From Halorussus lipolyticus (GTDB lineage: Archaea; Halobacteriota; Halobacteria; Halobacteriales; Haladaptataceae), in assembly GCF_029338375.1 (NCBI RefSeq), contig NZ_CP119804.1:2376955-2440954 (forward strand): DNA of 64,000 nt. The letters are read 5' to 3'. Shown here one piece after another: positions 15,665 through 24,360 of the stretch. The notes beneath the pieces are model-generated. The model was given only the letters and a program-made list of their open reading frames with translations. It did no database searches and was not told the DNA's origin. The number at the start of each line of letters is the position of its first letter. Positions within the stretch are counted from its first letter, which is position 1. A program made the translations under genes and the position numbers.

Positions 15665-17703
15665 ATATCGTCAATGCTGATTTCATCCGCCCAATAAATA
15701 TCGCCTCCAAATTTTACCGGGAATGTTTCGAGTTTGAAAAACTCATCTAAAGACTCTTCATCGAGATTAATCTGAAAGACTGCAGAACCAAGCAACTCAA
15801 TCACGTCTCCATCAATTCTTGTGGATGTGAGCATGCCTAACGAGGACTTGACCGTAGGAGACATTTCGATTGTTGTTGTGATTTTTTCGTCATTTCGTTC
15901 TGTTTTAATAATTGTTGGCATTCCACACTTCGGTTTGACTAGCTCCTGACCACCATCTCCGATTACGACATATTGTCTATCTGGAAAGTGAACATCTGTA
16001 ACAACTGACAGGGCATTCTGCATTGGGAACCCATAATTAAGTAGGCGTGCTAAACCACGTCCGACTTCGGTAGCTGGTTCGTTCCCAACTTTCGTCACCG
16101 TCACCACACCCACCTGACTTCCTTTCTCGACCAACTTCTCGCCCTGCTCGTACGAGCGACAACCGTTGAGGAAGAACCCGCGAACACCGGATTCCTCGAT
16201 GGTCTCGACATCGAGCATTCCGTCGATACACCGAATCCCGGAGTCGTCAACGTGTCCGATGTAGTGCAGAAAGTCCGTCCCCGACTCCAGCAGTTCGCGT
16301 AATTCTGCGGTCGTCAAGTCGTTGTGGAGCGACACCCGGAAATCGTAGAGGTCCCGCGTCCCGTAGATGTCGCCAACCACGTCCTCCTCGCGCATCCGGT
16401 CGTCGTTACACACCACGTCCACCGAGATGTGGTGTTCCGGCGTCACGTCGAGTCTGCGCTTCAGCACCTCCGGCGTGACCTTGCTCGCGCCGAGTGGCAT
16501 CTCGTCGCCGACCCAGACGTGTTCGATGGTATCGGTCGGTTCTGGCTGAACCACGTCGTTGACGGACGGGGCGTCCTCGCCGACCGAGCGGTAGAAGGCC
16601 TCTACTTCTGCCGGTTCCGGGTCGATTTCCGAGGGGTCCGGCTCGTCGGGGCATCTGACGAACGCGAGTTCGTCCGCGGCGAACGAGAGGACCGCGACGT
16701 TCTCGTGGGTCGGCGACACGTCCATCGTCACTTTCCACTTCGGCAGGTGGGGTTCGACCACCTCGAAGGGGATTTCGAGGTAGCGCTCGACCTGTTCGGC
16801 CAGCGACGCGTCGTAGAGCGATTCGAAATCGAGGTCAACGTCGGGTTCGATTTGCTGGCGCTCGTGGAGGTCCACCTCGTAGTAGCCCTCGGTACGAGTC
16901 ACGCAGTCGAGGAAGAACACCTGCTGGAGGACGCGCTTGACCCCCGATTCGAGACCATCGGGCGTATCCAGCGAGTGAGCGAAACTGTCGGTGACGAGTC
17001 GGGGGTCCTCGCCCGGTACCACGTCGGCCCCGAGGTAGAACGCCAACGGCGCGACGGCGTAAATCGACTCGCGCTCCTCCGGAACCTCGATTGTCACCCC
17101 CGTCTCCGGTCGAACGATGTCCCCCTCGACGGCGAACTCCTCGCCGGGTTCGAGAAGCGGTGGATGACCACGTAGCGTCGGGAACGACCGTTCGCACGTC
17201 GTGGTCTTGAGCGCAGAGCCGAGCAGGGACACCGCGTCCATCATCGCACCAGTATCGTCAGGTACCGTAATTGTCCCCGCTGGCGTCTCGTGAAGCGAGC
17301 GCGCACCGACCTCGACGCGCGTCTCACCGCCAAACGAAATCTCGACGGATTCGGTACTCCCCGAAATACTGACCTCGCTCTCGACGGCCAGATAGACCTT
17401 CATCTGCGTGTTGGCGAGTTCCAGATTGTACACGTCGGTCGAAAGGTCAAGTTCGGACCCACCGCTGGACTGACCGACCATGTTACCGTCGGCATCGCGG
17501 ACGTACACGTCGAGACCTTTGGTCGTCCACAGTGAGTCCGTCCGAATCGCAACTGCTGTATCAACTGGGAAATAGAACGAGTCCGTATCGGACGTTTCGA
17601 GAGACACGGCCAAAGATGTGTGGAGGTCGAACTGCGTGCGCTCAATGGGGTCCGTAAGCCGAATCCCGTCTGGGTCAACAAGCGTCGTGAATTCGGGTTT
17701 CAT
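15661..17703 (-). CDS. CHAT (caspase-like) domain protein, full length (680 aa)
   Basis: The long N-terminal part (about 1-440) is acidic and beta-rich with no family I can name. A linker (MREEDVVGDIYGTRDLYDFRV) leads into a CHAT peptidase domain with predicted catalytic His (HYIGH, H480/H484) and Cys (LNGCRS, C515). The last 130 residues are divergent, AT-rich and end in ADEISIDDI. CHAT proteases are caspase relatives that cleave specific partner proteins, often in immunity-type systems. A TATA box at 17731-17739 suggests a leaderless mRNA. The gene heads a small tandem array with two decayed copies and three micropeptides. Confidence 0.72.
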   Translation of the reverse strand: MKPEFTTLVDPDGIRLTDPIERTQFDLHTSLAVSLETSDTDSFYFPVDTAVAIRTDSLWTTKGLDVYVRDADGNMVGQSSGGSELDLSTDVYNLELANTQMKVYLAVESEVSISGSTESVEISFGGETRVEVGARSLHETPAGTITVPDDTGAMMDAVSLLGSALKTTTCERSFPTLRGHPPLLEPGEEFAVEGDIVRPETGVTIEVPEERESIYAVAPLAFYLGADVVPGEDPRLVTDSFAHSLDTPDGLESGVKRVLQQVFFLDCVTRTEGYYEVDLHERQQIEPDVDLDFESLYDASLAEQVERYLEIPFEVVEPHLPKWKVTMDVSPTHENVAVLSFAADELAFVRCPDEPDPSEIDPEPAEVEAFYRSVGEDAPSVNDVVQPEPTDTIEHVWVGDEMPLGASKVTPEVLKRRLDVTPEHHISVDVVCNDDRMREEDVVGDIYGTRDLYDFRVSLHNDLTTAELRELLESGTDFLHYIGHVDDSGIRCIDGMLDVETIEESGVRGFFLNGCRSYEQGEKLVEKGSQVGVVTVTKVGNEPATEVGRGLARLLNYGFPMQNALSVVTDVHFPDRQYVVIGDGGQELVKPKCGMPTIIKTERNDEKITTTIEMSPTVKSSLGMLTSTRIDGDVIELLGSAVFQINLDEESLDEFFKLETFPVKFGGDIYWADEISIDDI

Positions 17704-17730
17704 TGACAGACGACTATTAATTGAAAATAC

Positions 17731-17739
17731 TTATACACC
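17731..17739 (-). promoter_or_regulatory. TATA box of the CHAT gene
   Basis: Minus-strand GGTGTATAA lies 28-36 bases before the ATG at 17703, fitting a leaderless or very short-leader transcript. Confidence 0.5.
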
Positions 17740-18002
17740 ACCCAGACGTTCGCGCTTGACGGATTTGCGAACGACCCGGAGTTTCGAGGAGAGTCGAGCG
17801 CATACTGAGTCGTACCAAGACGACTACTCACCGAATGGCCTTGAAGACGTACAAAAAAGTCCTAAAGAAATATTTTCAATTTTATAGTACATACACAGGT
17901 TGTCGAGTGCCGTTCATTTGCGATAAGCATGACAGCTCTCTCATCACGATTTCGACACCACATCCCCGAGGAGTTTTGCCATCTCCAGCCAATCACTCGC
18001 AC

Positions 18003-19331
18003 ATGGCCACCGACCGAGAGCAAGCGGACCCTCTCTCAGCCTTCCGGCAGTTTCTCGCCTTGGAGCGCGACGTGCTGGTCCTCTCGCTGGCGATGTTCGC
18101 GTTCAGCCTCGGGTTTCAGATGACCGGTCGGTACATGGGTCGGTACCTCGAATTTCTGGGCGCGGGGAGCCTCGTCATCGGTCTCTACGGGAGTCTGGGC
18201 AATCTCATCGGCGCGGTCTACCCCTACCCCGGCGGAGCCATCTCTGACCGAGTGGGGTCCCGGACTGCGCTGACCGCGTTCGGTCTGGCCTCGACGGTCG
18301 GGTTTCTGCTGTGGTTCCTCGCGCCGAATTTCGGCGCGCTCCCGGTTCCGGCGTGGGCGTGGATTTTCGTCGGTCTCCTGCTGGCTCAGGCGTGGAAATC
18401 GTTCGGTCTCGGCGCGACGTTCGCCATCGTCAAGCAGAGCGTCCCGCCCGAGGAGCTAGCCACTGGCTTCGCCAGTACCGAGACCTTTCGCCGGACCGCG
18501 TTTCTCCTCGGTCCGCTCGTCGCGGCGGGCCTGCTGGCGATGTACGAGTTCGGCGTCGGCTTCCGGTACGTGCTGGCGGTCGCGGCCGGGTTCGGCCTGC
18601 TGGCGACCGTGGCTCAGCACACGCTGTACGACGCCAGCGAGGACTCCTTCGGCACGTCCTTCGAGGGCGTCGAGCAGGTGGTTTCCGACCTCCGGGAGAT
18701 GCCCGAGGTCCTGCGACCCCTGCTGGTCGGCGACACGCTGGTCAGGTTTGCGAACGGGATGATTTACGTCTTCGTCGTCCTCGTGGTGGCGAACGTGCTG
18801 GCGGTCAGCGCGACCCTGCCGGTGGTCGGCTATCTCGGCCCGGAGGCCTTCTTCGGCGTCCTGCTGGCGGTCGAGATGGCCGTCGCGCTGGTCGTGATGA
18901 TTCCCGTCTCGAAGGCGGCCCGGCGGTTCGGTCTCAAACCGGTCGTCGCGCTCGGGTTCGTCGTCTACGCCGTCTTCCCGGCGCTGTTGGTCAACGCGCC
19001 CGAAGGCGGCCTGACCGTGGCCGGTATCTCGGTGTCGGAGACCGCGCTCGTCACGCTTCTGTTCGGGATTTCGGGTCTCCGGTTCGCCGGCCTTCCGGCC
19101 CACAAGGCGCTCATCGTCGGCCCCGCCGAGGAGAACGCCGGGGGCCGCGTCGTCGGGTCGTACTACCTCGCGCGGAACGCGGTAGTCATCCCGAGTGCGG
19201 CCATCGGCGGGTGGCTCTACGGCCTCTCGCCCGCCGGCCCGCAGTTGGCGTTCGGACTGGCGACCGTAATCGGACTGGTCGGAACGGGCTACTTCCTCGT
19301 CTTCGGAAAGGAGTTGCCGGCGTATCGGTAG
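18003..19331 (+). CDS. Major facilitator superfamily transporter
   Basis: A 442-aa membrane protein with 11-12 predicted helices. The loop GGAISDRVGSRTALT (about 79-93) is the MFS motif A between helices 2 and 3, and VSKAARRFGLKPV is its echo in the second half. ATG at 18003 is preferred over a longer frame whose extension is Lys-rich, non-conserved and overlaps an AT-rich promoter-like tract. Substrate unknown. It lies to the right of the CHAT island, divergent from it. Confidence 0.85.
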   Translation: MATDREQADPLSAFRQFLALERDVLVLSLAMFAFSLGFQMTGRYMGRYLEFLGAGSLVIGLYGSLGNLIGAVYPYPGGAISDRVGSRTALTAFGLASTVGFLLWFLAPNFGALPVPAWAWIFVGLLLAQAWKSFGLGATFAIVKQSVPPEELATGFASTETFRRTAFLLGPLVAAGLLAMYEFGVGFRYVLAVAAGFGLLATVAQHTLYDASEDSFGTSFEGVEQVVSDLREMPEVLRPLLVGDTLVRFANGMIYVFVVLVVANVLAVSATLPVVGYLGPEAFFGVLLAVEMAVALVVMIPVSKAARRFGLKPVVALGFVVYAVFPALLVNAPEGGLTVAGISVSETALVTLLFGISGLRFAGLPAHKALIVGPAEENAGGRVVGSYYLARNAVVIPSAAIGGWLYGLSPAGPQLAFGLATVIGLVGTGYFLVFGKELPAYR

Positions 19332-19397
19332 GAACCAGTGGGGACGTGTCACAAACCCGGCAAAGAGTTATGCCCTCGCTCTGTCGAGACGATTACG

Positions 19398-20282
19398 ATG
19401 CGCCTGTTAGCGTTCGGTGACACCCACGTCAAGCCCACGGGCGAGTCGCCGGACTACGACCGACTCGGCTTACCGGCCGGGACCGATGCCGTGGTGACGG
19501 TCGGCGATGTCGTCCATCGCACCGGCCGAGAGGACCTCAGGGCGGGCCGGGACCTCCTCGGCGAACTCGCCGACCTCGGCGTCCCGGTCTACACGGTCCC
19601 CGGCAACCACGACCCGGCCGGCGAACACGGAGCGATGGTCGAGGGCGTCTCGGGAGCGAGCGTCCTCCACGACGAGGTGGTTTCGGTTGGCGATGTGGAC
19701 CTCCTCGGGTGGGGATGCGAGGAGTTCGACGCCGGACCGGAAGTCACCTGCCGGGACTATTCTGCGCTCGACCCGCGGACCTCCTCGGGCGACCGGCGTC
19801 ACGCCGCCGACCGAAACGCACGACGCCTCGAAACCGCGACCTACGAGTTCGTCACGACCGACGCGACCGAGCGCGACGTGGCCGACAAACTGGGGATTAC
19901 GAGAGACGAGCGCCCGACGCTCGCGGAGCAACTGGCGGAACTGCGCGAGACCTACGACCGACTCGACGCCCTGTTCGAGGAGGCCTCGTCGCCGACGGTG
20001 GTCCTGAGCCACGTGCCGCCCTACGGGACTGAACTCGACCGGCACCACTCGCTCGGCGAGCGCGAGGCCGACTTGGACGACCTCCACGTCGGGTCGCTCG
20101 CGCTCAAACTCGCGCTCCGGGTCCACCGGCCCGCGGTCGGCCTCTCGGGGCACTCGCACAATCCGGTCTACGAGACGCTTCAGGAGGAGGGAGAGACCGT
20201 CCACCTCCTGAATCTGGGCTATCAGGGCGTGGCGACCGTGGACTACGACGAGGGATTCAGCTACGCTCGGCACGGTGAGTGA
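19398..20282 (+). CDS. Calcineurin-like metallophosphoesterase
   Basis: A 294-aa enzyme with the dinuclear metal motifs in order: GDTHV (D8, H10), GDVVH (about 37-41), GNHDP (about 74-78), SHVPP (about 211-215) and GHSHNP (about 254-259). A long central insertion of charged helices separates the third and fourth motifs. Such proteins hydrolyse phosphomonoesters or diesters, sometimes nucleic acids; the substrate is open. It follows the MFS gene by 66 bases. Confidence 0.85.
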   Translation: MRLLAFGDTHVKPTGESPDYDRLGLPAGTDAVVTVGDVVHRTGREDLRAGRDLLGELADLGVPVYTVPGNHDPAGEHGAMVEGVSGASVLHDEVVSVGDVDLLGWGCEEFDAGPEVTCRDYSALDPRTSSGDRRHAADRNARRLETATYEFVTTDATERDVADKLGITRDERPTLAEQLAELRETYDRLDALFEEASSPTVVLSHVPPYGTELDRHHSLGEREADLDDLHVGSLALKLALRVHRPAVGLSGHSHNPVYETLQEEGETVHLLNLGYQGVATVDYDEGFSYARHGE

Positions 20283-20659
20283 CCATTCCCGCCCGCGAGT
20301 CATCGCCATCGTTCCGGCGTACCGTTCCTGCTGGAGGTCGGCGTGCTGGTGCTTGAACGGCAGACTCCTCTGTCGGTAAACAGTCGTGGCGAAATCGGCG
20401 GTTGAAAGTTTGGCAGGTTATATTTTGCTCTCGGCGCGCGCGAGCAACGCGCGCGAGGGACGAGCGAAGCGAGGAGGATGGGGAGGACGAGGTTCGAGGC
20501 GGTGCGGAAGACGGCGACGTTCGAGCCTGAAGCTAGCTCTCTCGGCTATAGATTGAGCTAGCGCGTTTAGAGCAATACGATTGATTCTTAAGCACAACAA
20601 AACAATTCTAAGTGCGAAGAACCGACGCGCCTTTCATCCGGCGCTCCTAACCCTCGGAC
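20283..20659. other. Gene-free spacer with repeat copy 2
   Basis: Holds a dispersed repeat (20431-20545) and then an AT-rich tract (20570-20625) before the next GTG start. A GTG after GGAGGT near 20341 opens only 20 codons and is not supported. Confidence 0.5.
20431..20545 (+). repeat. Dispersed intergenic repeat, copy 2
   Basis: Hairpin GGCGCGCGCGAGCAACGCGC (from 20433) followed by GAGGGACGAGCGAAGC, GATGGGGAGGACGAGG and a final module CCTGAAGCTAGCTCTCTC. The last module recurs at about 37564-37581. Confidence 0.6.
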
Positions 20660-20947
20660 GTGTCCGAGAGCGTCCCCGACCGACCGCGAGCCAACTTCGC
20701 GGCGGCGCTGAACGTCCGCCAGAACGCGATTCGCGGGTTCGCGTTCGCTCTCCTCGTTACCGCGGGGGTCCTCTCGCTGTTCGTCTTCCTGCCGGGGACG
20801 CGCCAGCCGACGCCCTACTATCTGGGTCTGGGGTTCGTCTTGCTCACGACGCTGGGCGCGCTGGCGACGACGGTGCTGACGCTCGTGTCGGCGTACCGGT
20901 TGGCGAAAGAGGAAGGGTTACGTGACGGACCGCGGCTGGATGAGTAG
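20660..20947 (+). CDS. Small two-helix haloarchaeal membrane protein (95 aa)
   Basis: A GTG-start gene with two hydrophobic helices (about 27-47 and 55-78) joined by a short loop (PGTRQPTPYY), and charged ends. It resembles the many conserved haloarchaeal DUF membrane proteins with no assigned role. The start is placed at 20660 because the basic head (NVRQNAIRGF) precedes the first helix. Confidence 0.65.
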   Translation: MSESVPDRPRANFAAALNVRQNAIRGFAFALLVTAGVLSLFVFLPGTRQPTPYYLGLGFVLLTTLGALATTVLTLVSAYRLAKEEGLRDGPRLDE

Positions 20948-21059
20948 CAGTAGAGACCGCCTCAGCGTGAGATTCGTCAGCATAAAACTCCGACGCGGAT
21001 ACGTTCTCCCCCATATTCAGAAAGTAAACATTAAATCGATGCTAGAAGTCGTGTCGCCT

Positions 21060-21398
21060 ATGCGAGAGTACCTGTATCTGGGCGCGGCTATCGCCGCCGA
21101 GGTCACCGGCACGACCGCGCTCAAATTTTCGGACGGATTCGAGAACGTCCTCCCGACACTCGTGGTCGTAGTCGGCTACGTCGGGTCGTTCTACCTCCTG
21201 AGTCTCACCCTCCAAGAGCTACCGATAGGCCTCGTGTACGCGACGTGGTCCGCGGTCGGTATCGTGGCCGCCGCGCTCGTCGGCGTCGCGTTCTTCGAGG
21301 AGACCATCGACCTCGCCGGAGTCGTCGGCATGGCGCTCATCATCGGCGGCGTCCTCGTTCTGAACCTTCTCTCGGAGTCGTACTCACCGGCGCACTAG
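21060..21398 (+). CDS. Small multidrug resistance (SMR) family transporter
   Basis: A 112-aa, four-helix protein of the EmrE/QacE type, which works as a dimer exchanging protons for cationic drugs or guanidinium. The essential glutamate is E14 in AAIAAEVTGTTALK, the same number as in EmrE, and the GLVYATWSAVG stretch (Y and W near 60-64) matches the binding pocket. ATG at 21060 is used rather than an earlier ATG at 21039 because it places E14 at the family position. Confidence 0.9.
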   Translation: MREYLYLGAAIAAEVTGTTALKFSDGFENVLPTLVVVVGYVGSFYLLSLTLQELPIGLVYATWSAVGIVAAALVGVAFFEETIDLAGVVGMALIIGGVLVLNLLSESYSPAH

Positions 21399-21424
21399 CG
21401 GGACGGAACCGCGAACCGACCGCC

Positions 21425-22642
21425 CTACTCAACCGAGGACTCCGCCCCAGTCAACTCGGCCAACCGCTCCGCGCCCGACCGGGTTCCCTTGGCGATGAAC
21501 ACGTCGCCAGCGCGGAGTTCCGTCTCGGGGCCGGGTTGAATCACCCAATCTCGCTCGCCGTCGGCCGAGCGCCGGACCGCGATGACGCGCATCCCGGTCT
21601 CGGTCTTGACCGCCCGGTCGCCAAGCGTCACGCGGTCGAACTCGCTGTCCGGCGCGACCGTCAGACGGACGATAACCTCGTCGCTCTCCTTGACCGCCTG
21701 CTCGACGACCGGGTGGGTTCCGAGGCCCCGCAGGACGCCCTCGCTGATTTCGACCGCGGCGTCGCTGATGACCTCGGTGGCGTTGGCGAGGTGGACTAGC
21801 CCCCGGAGCGACACCGGGTCCTCGACGCGGGCCGCGGCGCGGAGCGTCCACGCCTCGAATCTGGATTGGAGAGCGTCGACCTCAGCTTCGAGTTCGACCA
21901 CCTCCTCGGCCACGTCCTTGCTGTCGAACAGGACGCTCCCGTAGGCCAAGTCCACCGCGAGTTCGCTGATGTTTTTCATCAGCACGATGGAGTCCACGGC
22001 GCGCTCCAAGTCCTCGATTCCGGGTTCCGGTGGGTCCGGCGGGTCGTAGGTTTCGCCGGTCGCGCGCCGGTAGAGGTCCGCGATGCCCTCGTCGGGACCC
22101 CGGAGGAGAAGCGTGTCCTCTACTCGAAGTTCGGTGTCGCGGTCGGGGTTGGTAATCCAGTCGTCGTCGCGTCGGATGGCGATGACGCGCACGCCGGTCT
22201 CGGTCTCGACGTTCAGGCCGCCGAGGGTTCGGTTTCCGAGGCCAGAGCCGTCTGTGACTTCTGCGCGAACCAGCGTCTCGGCGGCCTCGGGGAGTGCCGT
22301 CCGCATCGCGTCGGGCAGGCCGATGTCCTCCAAGACGACCTTGGCGATGTCGCCCGCGGCGTCGCTGATTTTCTCCGCCGCGCCGACCACGCCCAGCACG
22401 GGAGCCAGCTGTTCGGCGTCCTCGGGGCTTCTGGCGGCCATCAGGAGGCTCATCCGAGCCTGCATCTGTAGCACGTCCATCCGGGCTTCGAGGTCCAGCA
22501 CCTCGCGGGCGATGTCGTCGCTCCCGTTGAGGACCGCCGAAAAGGATAAGTCGATGAGGAGTTCGGCGGTGTCTTTCATCTCCGCCAGCACCGCCTTGAC
22601 GCTGACGGGTTCGTACTCGACCTCACCGCCGGACAGGTCCAT
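21425..22642 (-). CDS. PhoU / TrkA-C tandem regulatory protein
   Basis: A 405-aa soluble protein made of two similar halves, each a PhoU-type helical domain (for example DIAREVLDLEARMDVLQMQ and DVAEEVVELEAEVDALQ) followed by a TrkA-C (RCK_C) domain (GVRVIAIRRDDDW and GMRVIAVRRSADGERDW). TrkA-C domains bind ligands such as c-di-AMP and control potassium or other ion transport. No channel pore is present, so it may regulate a separate transporter. An ATG at 22675 could add 11 residues; 22642 is preferred. Convergent with the SMR gene and divergent from citrate synthase. Confidence 0.82.
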   Translation of the reverse strand: MDLSGGEVEYEPVSVKAVLAEMKDTAELLIDLSFSAVLNGSDDIAREVLDLEARMDVLQMQARMSLLMAARSPEDAEQLAPVLGVVGAAEKISDAAGDIAKVVLEDIGLPDAMRTALPEAAETLVRAEVTDGSGLGNRTLGGLNVETETGVRVIAIRRDDDWITNPDRDTELRVEDTLLLRGPDEGIADLYRRATGETYDPPDPPEPGIEDLERAVDSIVLMKNISELAVDLAYGSVLFDSKDVAEEVVELEAEVDALQSRFEAWTLRAAARVEDPVSLRGLVHLANATEVISDAAVEISEGVLRGLGTHPVVEQAVKESDEVIVRLTVAPDSEFDRVTLGDRAVKTETGMRVIAVRRSADGERDWVIQPGPETELRAGDVFIAKGTRSGAERLAELTGAESSVE

Positions 22643-22753
22643 ACCGAAACCTTGTGTGGCGTCCGACAAAAGCATTCGTAGGGTTGGATGGGAACTGTCC
22701 GGAACGGAAAGGAAAGATAATCCTTTTCCGGTCTTGCCGAGAAGTATCAGGGT

Positions 22754-23893
22754 ATGTCAGAAGAGGTCAAGAAAGGGTTGGAGGGCGTCGTCGTCGCAGA
22801 ATCAGCACTCAGCTTCATCAATGGCGACGAGGGTCGCCTCATCTACCGCGGCTACGAAATCGAGGACCTCGCACAGAAAGCGAGCTACGAAGAAGTGCTG
22901 TACCTGCTCTGGCACGGCGAACTGCCCACAGAAGACGAACTCGCCGACTTCTCCGAGTCGATGGCTGGCGAGCGCGAACTCGACGAGGATGTCCTCGACA
23001 CGGTTCGGAAACTCGCCGAGGCCGACGAGGAGCCGATGGCCGCGCTCCGGACCGCGGTGTCGATGCTCTCGGCCTACGACGGCGACGACTCGTCGGCCGA
23101 ACCCACCGACCGCGAGGTCAACCTCCGGAAGGGCCAGCGCATCACCGCGAAGATTCCGACCATTGTGTCAGCGTTCAAGCGCATCCGAAACGGGAACGAC
23201 CCGGTTGAACCCCGCGAGGACCTCGGCCACGCCGAGAACTTCCTCTACATGCTCAACAACGAGGAGCCAGACGACGTGCTGGCCGAGACGTTCGACATGG
23301 CGTTGGTCCTCCACGCCGACCACGGCCTGAACGCCTCGACGTTCTCCTCGATGGTGACCTCCTCGACGCTCTCGGACCTCCACAGTGCGGTCACGAGCGC
23401 AGTCGGCACCCTCGCCGGACCGCTCCACGGCGGCGCGAACGCCAACGTGATGAAGATGCTGAAGGAACTGGACGAGAGCGGCAAGGACGCCAAGACGTGG
23501 GTTGACGACGCCTTGGACCGCGGCGAGCGCATCATGGGCTTCGGCCACCGCGTCTACAACGTCAAGGACCCCCGCGCCAAGATTCTCGGCGAGAAGAGCG
23601 AGGAACTCGGCGAGGCCGCGGGCGACACCAAGTGGTACGAGATGTCGGTCGAAATCGAGGAGTACATGCAGAACGAGAAGGGTCTGGCCCCCAACGTGGA
23701 CTTCTACTCGGCCTCGACCTACTACCAGATGGGCATCCCCATCGACCTCTACACCCCCATCTTCGCCATGTCCCGCGTCGGTGGCTGGATTGGCCACGTC
23801 CTCGAACAGTACGACGACAACCGCCTGATTCGGCCTCGGGCCAAGTACACGGGGTCGAAGCAGGAGGACTGGGTGCCGATTAGCGAGCGGTAG
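22754..23893 (+). CDS. citZ: Citrate synthase
   Basis: A 379-aa enzyme condensing acetyl-CoA with oxaloacetate. The catalytic triad is visible as H225 (GPLHGGAN), H265 (GFGHRVY) and D316 (NVDFYSAS), with the substrate-binding H190 segment LHADHGLNAS. Length and order fit the short archaeal/Gram-positive type II-like enzymes. A purine-rich imperfect inverted repeat (about 22707-22731) precedes the ATG. It could instead be a 2-methylcitrate synthase, since propionyl-CoA may arise from the threonine route here, but plain citrate synthase is more likely. Confidence 0.9.
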   Translation: MSEEVKKGLEGVVVAESALSFINGDEGRLIYRGYEIEDLAQKASYEEVLYLLWHGELPTEDELADFSESMAGERELDEDVLDTVRKLAEADEEPMAALRTAVSMLSAYDGDDSSAEPTDREVNLRKGQRITAKIPTIVSAFKRIRNGNDPVEPREDLGHAENFLYMLNNEEPDDVLAETFDMALVLHADHGLNASTFSSMVTSSTLSDLHSAVTSAVGTLAGPLHGGANANVMKMLKELDESGKDAKTWVDDALDRGERIMGFGHRVYNVKDPRAKILGEKSEELGEAAGDTKWYEMSVEIEEYMQNEKGLAPNVDFYSASTYYQMGIPIDLYTPIFAMSRVGGWIGHVLEQYDDNRLIRPRAKYTGSKQEDWVPISER

Positions 23894-24144
23894 AACCCCC
23901 GAAAACAACCTCTTTCCTTGGGAAAGGCAACGATAGGTTTCTTGGGTCGGTAGAGATTTTGTATAGACGAATTTTCGATAGCCGCGACTATATCGACTGC
24001 TGGAAATAAACTGGTGGTCCAAGAGAAGCGATAGCGTCGAGAGTGATAATTATCTATAAATTTTGCTTGCGTGTGTCGGAAATAGCGAAGGAATCGGCCG
24101 TCAGCTTTACGTCAGACATCTGCGTGTGCCATCCGTCAGACATT

Positions 24145-24175
24145 GAGGGCACCCCGACGCCCTCTTGCGTTTTTA
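24145..24175 (+). terminator. Hairpin plus T-run downstream of citrate synthase
   Basis: Stem GAGGGC (24145-24150) and GCCCTC (24159-24164) with an 8-base loop, then TTGCGTTTTT. It is about 250 bases after the citrate synthase stop, so it may end a long 3' UTR or a separate small transcript. Confidence 0.4.
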
Positions 24176-24194
24176 CTTTCACCCCATGCACGGT

Positions 24195-24205
24195 GGCTTT
24201 AAGTG
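24195..24205 (+). promoter_or_regulatory. TATA-like promoter about 160 bases before ilvA
   Basis: GGCTTTAAGTG is a good archaeal TATA match. Initiation about 25 bases on would fall at the ATG of a 33-codon frame (24226), giving ilvA a 135-base leader, unless a nearer weak element (GTTAAAG near 24330) is used instead. Confidence 0.35.
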
Positions 24206-24360
24206 CCTGCCGTGACACAAACCAAATGCGCGTCACACGCTTCGCGCCCACTTCCCCCTTTCCCCCCTGTTCCGAACCCGGTAGTCGTAAGTATTCGAGA
24301 CGCAGTGACCGGGACTGCGTTTGAAAAAGCGTTAAAGAGACACCGCGGTTAGATTTCGGT

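Larger units (their letters stand above)
23894..24360. other. Spacer with terminator-like hairpin, direct repeats and a TATA box
   Basis: No gene is firmly supported. It holds CGTCAGACAT twice (24110-24119 and 24134-24143), a GAGGGC/GCCCTC hairpin followed by a T-run (24145-24175), and a strong TATA-like GGCTTTAAGTG (24195-24205). A 33-codon frame starting at 24226, right where that promoter would initiate, is possible but unproven. A 29-codon minus-strand frame at 24143-24054 is likewise unproven. Confidence 0.45.

Noticed and set aside
14000..17703. CRISPR array as an explanation for the repeated units at 14-16 kb
   Set aside because: The repeated units are about 900 bases long, contain coding sequence and are diverged; there are no short identical repeats with unique spacers.
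17835..18002. N-terminal extension of the MFS transporter
   Set aside because: The extra 56 residues are Lys-rich then Ser/Pro-rich, unlike a transporter head, and lie in an AT-rich promoter-like tract; the ATG at 18003 fits the family start.
20341..20403. 20-codon GTG frame after GGAGGT
   Set aside because: Very short, begins in generic GC-rich sequence, and runs into a repeat element; probably chance.
24043..24324. 93-codon frame in the citrate synthase-ilvA spacer
   Set aside because: It crosses a hairpin/T-run and an internal promoter-like TATA, with no domain or compositional support. Only its last 33 codons are kept as a weak possibility.
23894..24360. Riboswitch upstream of ilvA
   Set aside because: I see a hairpin and repeats but no match to any riboswitch class I know, so it is reported only as an unexplained leader.
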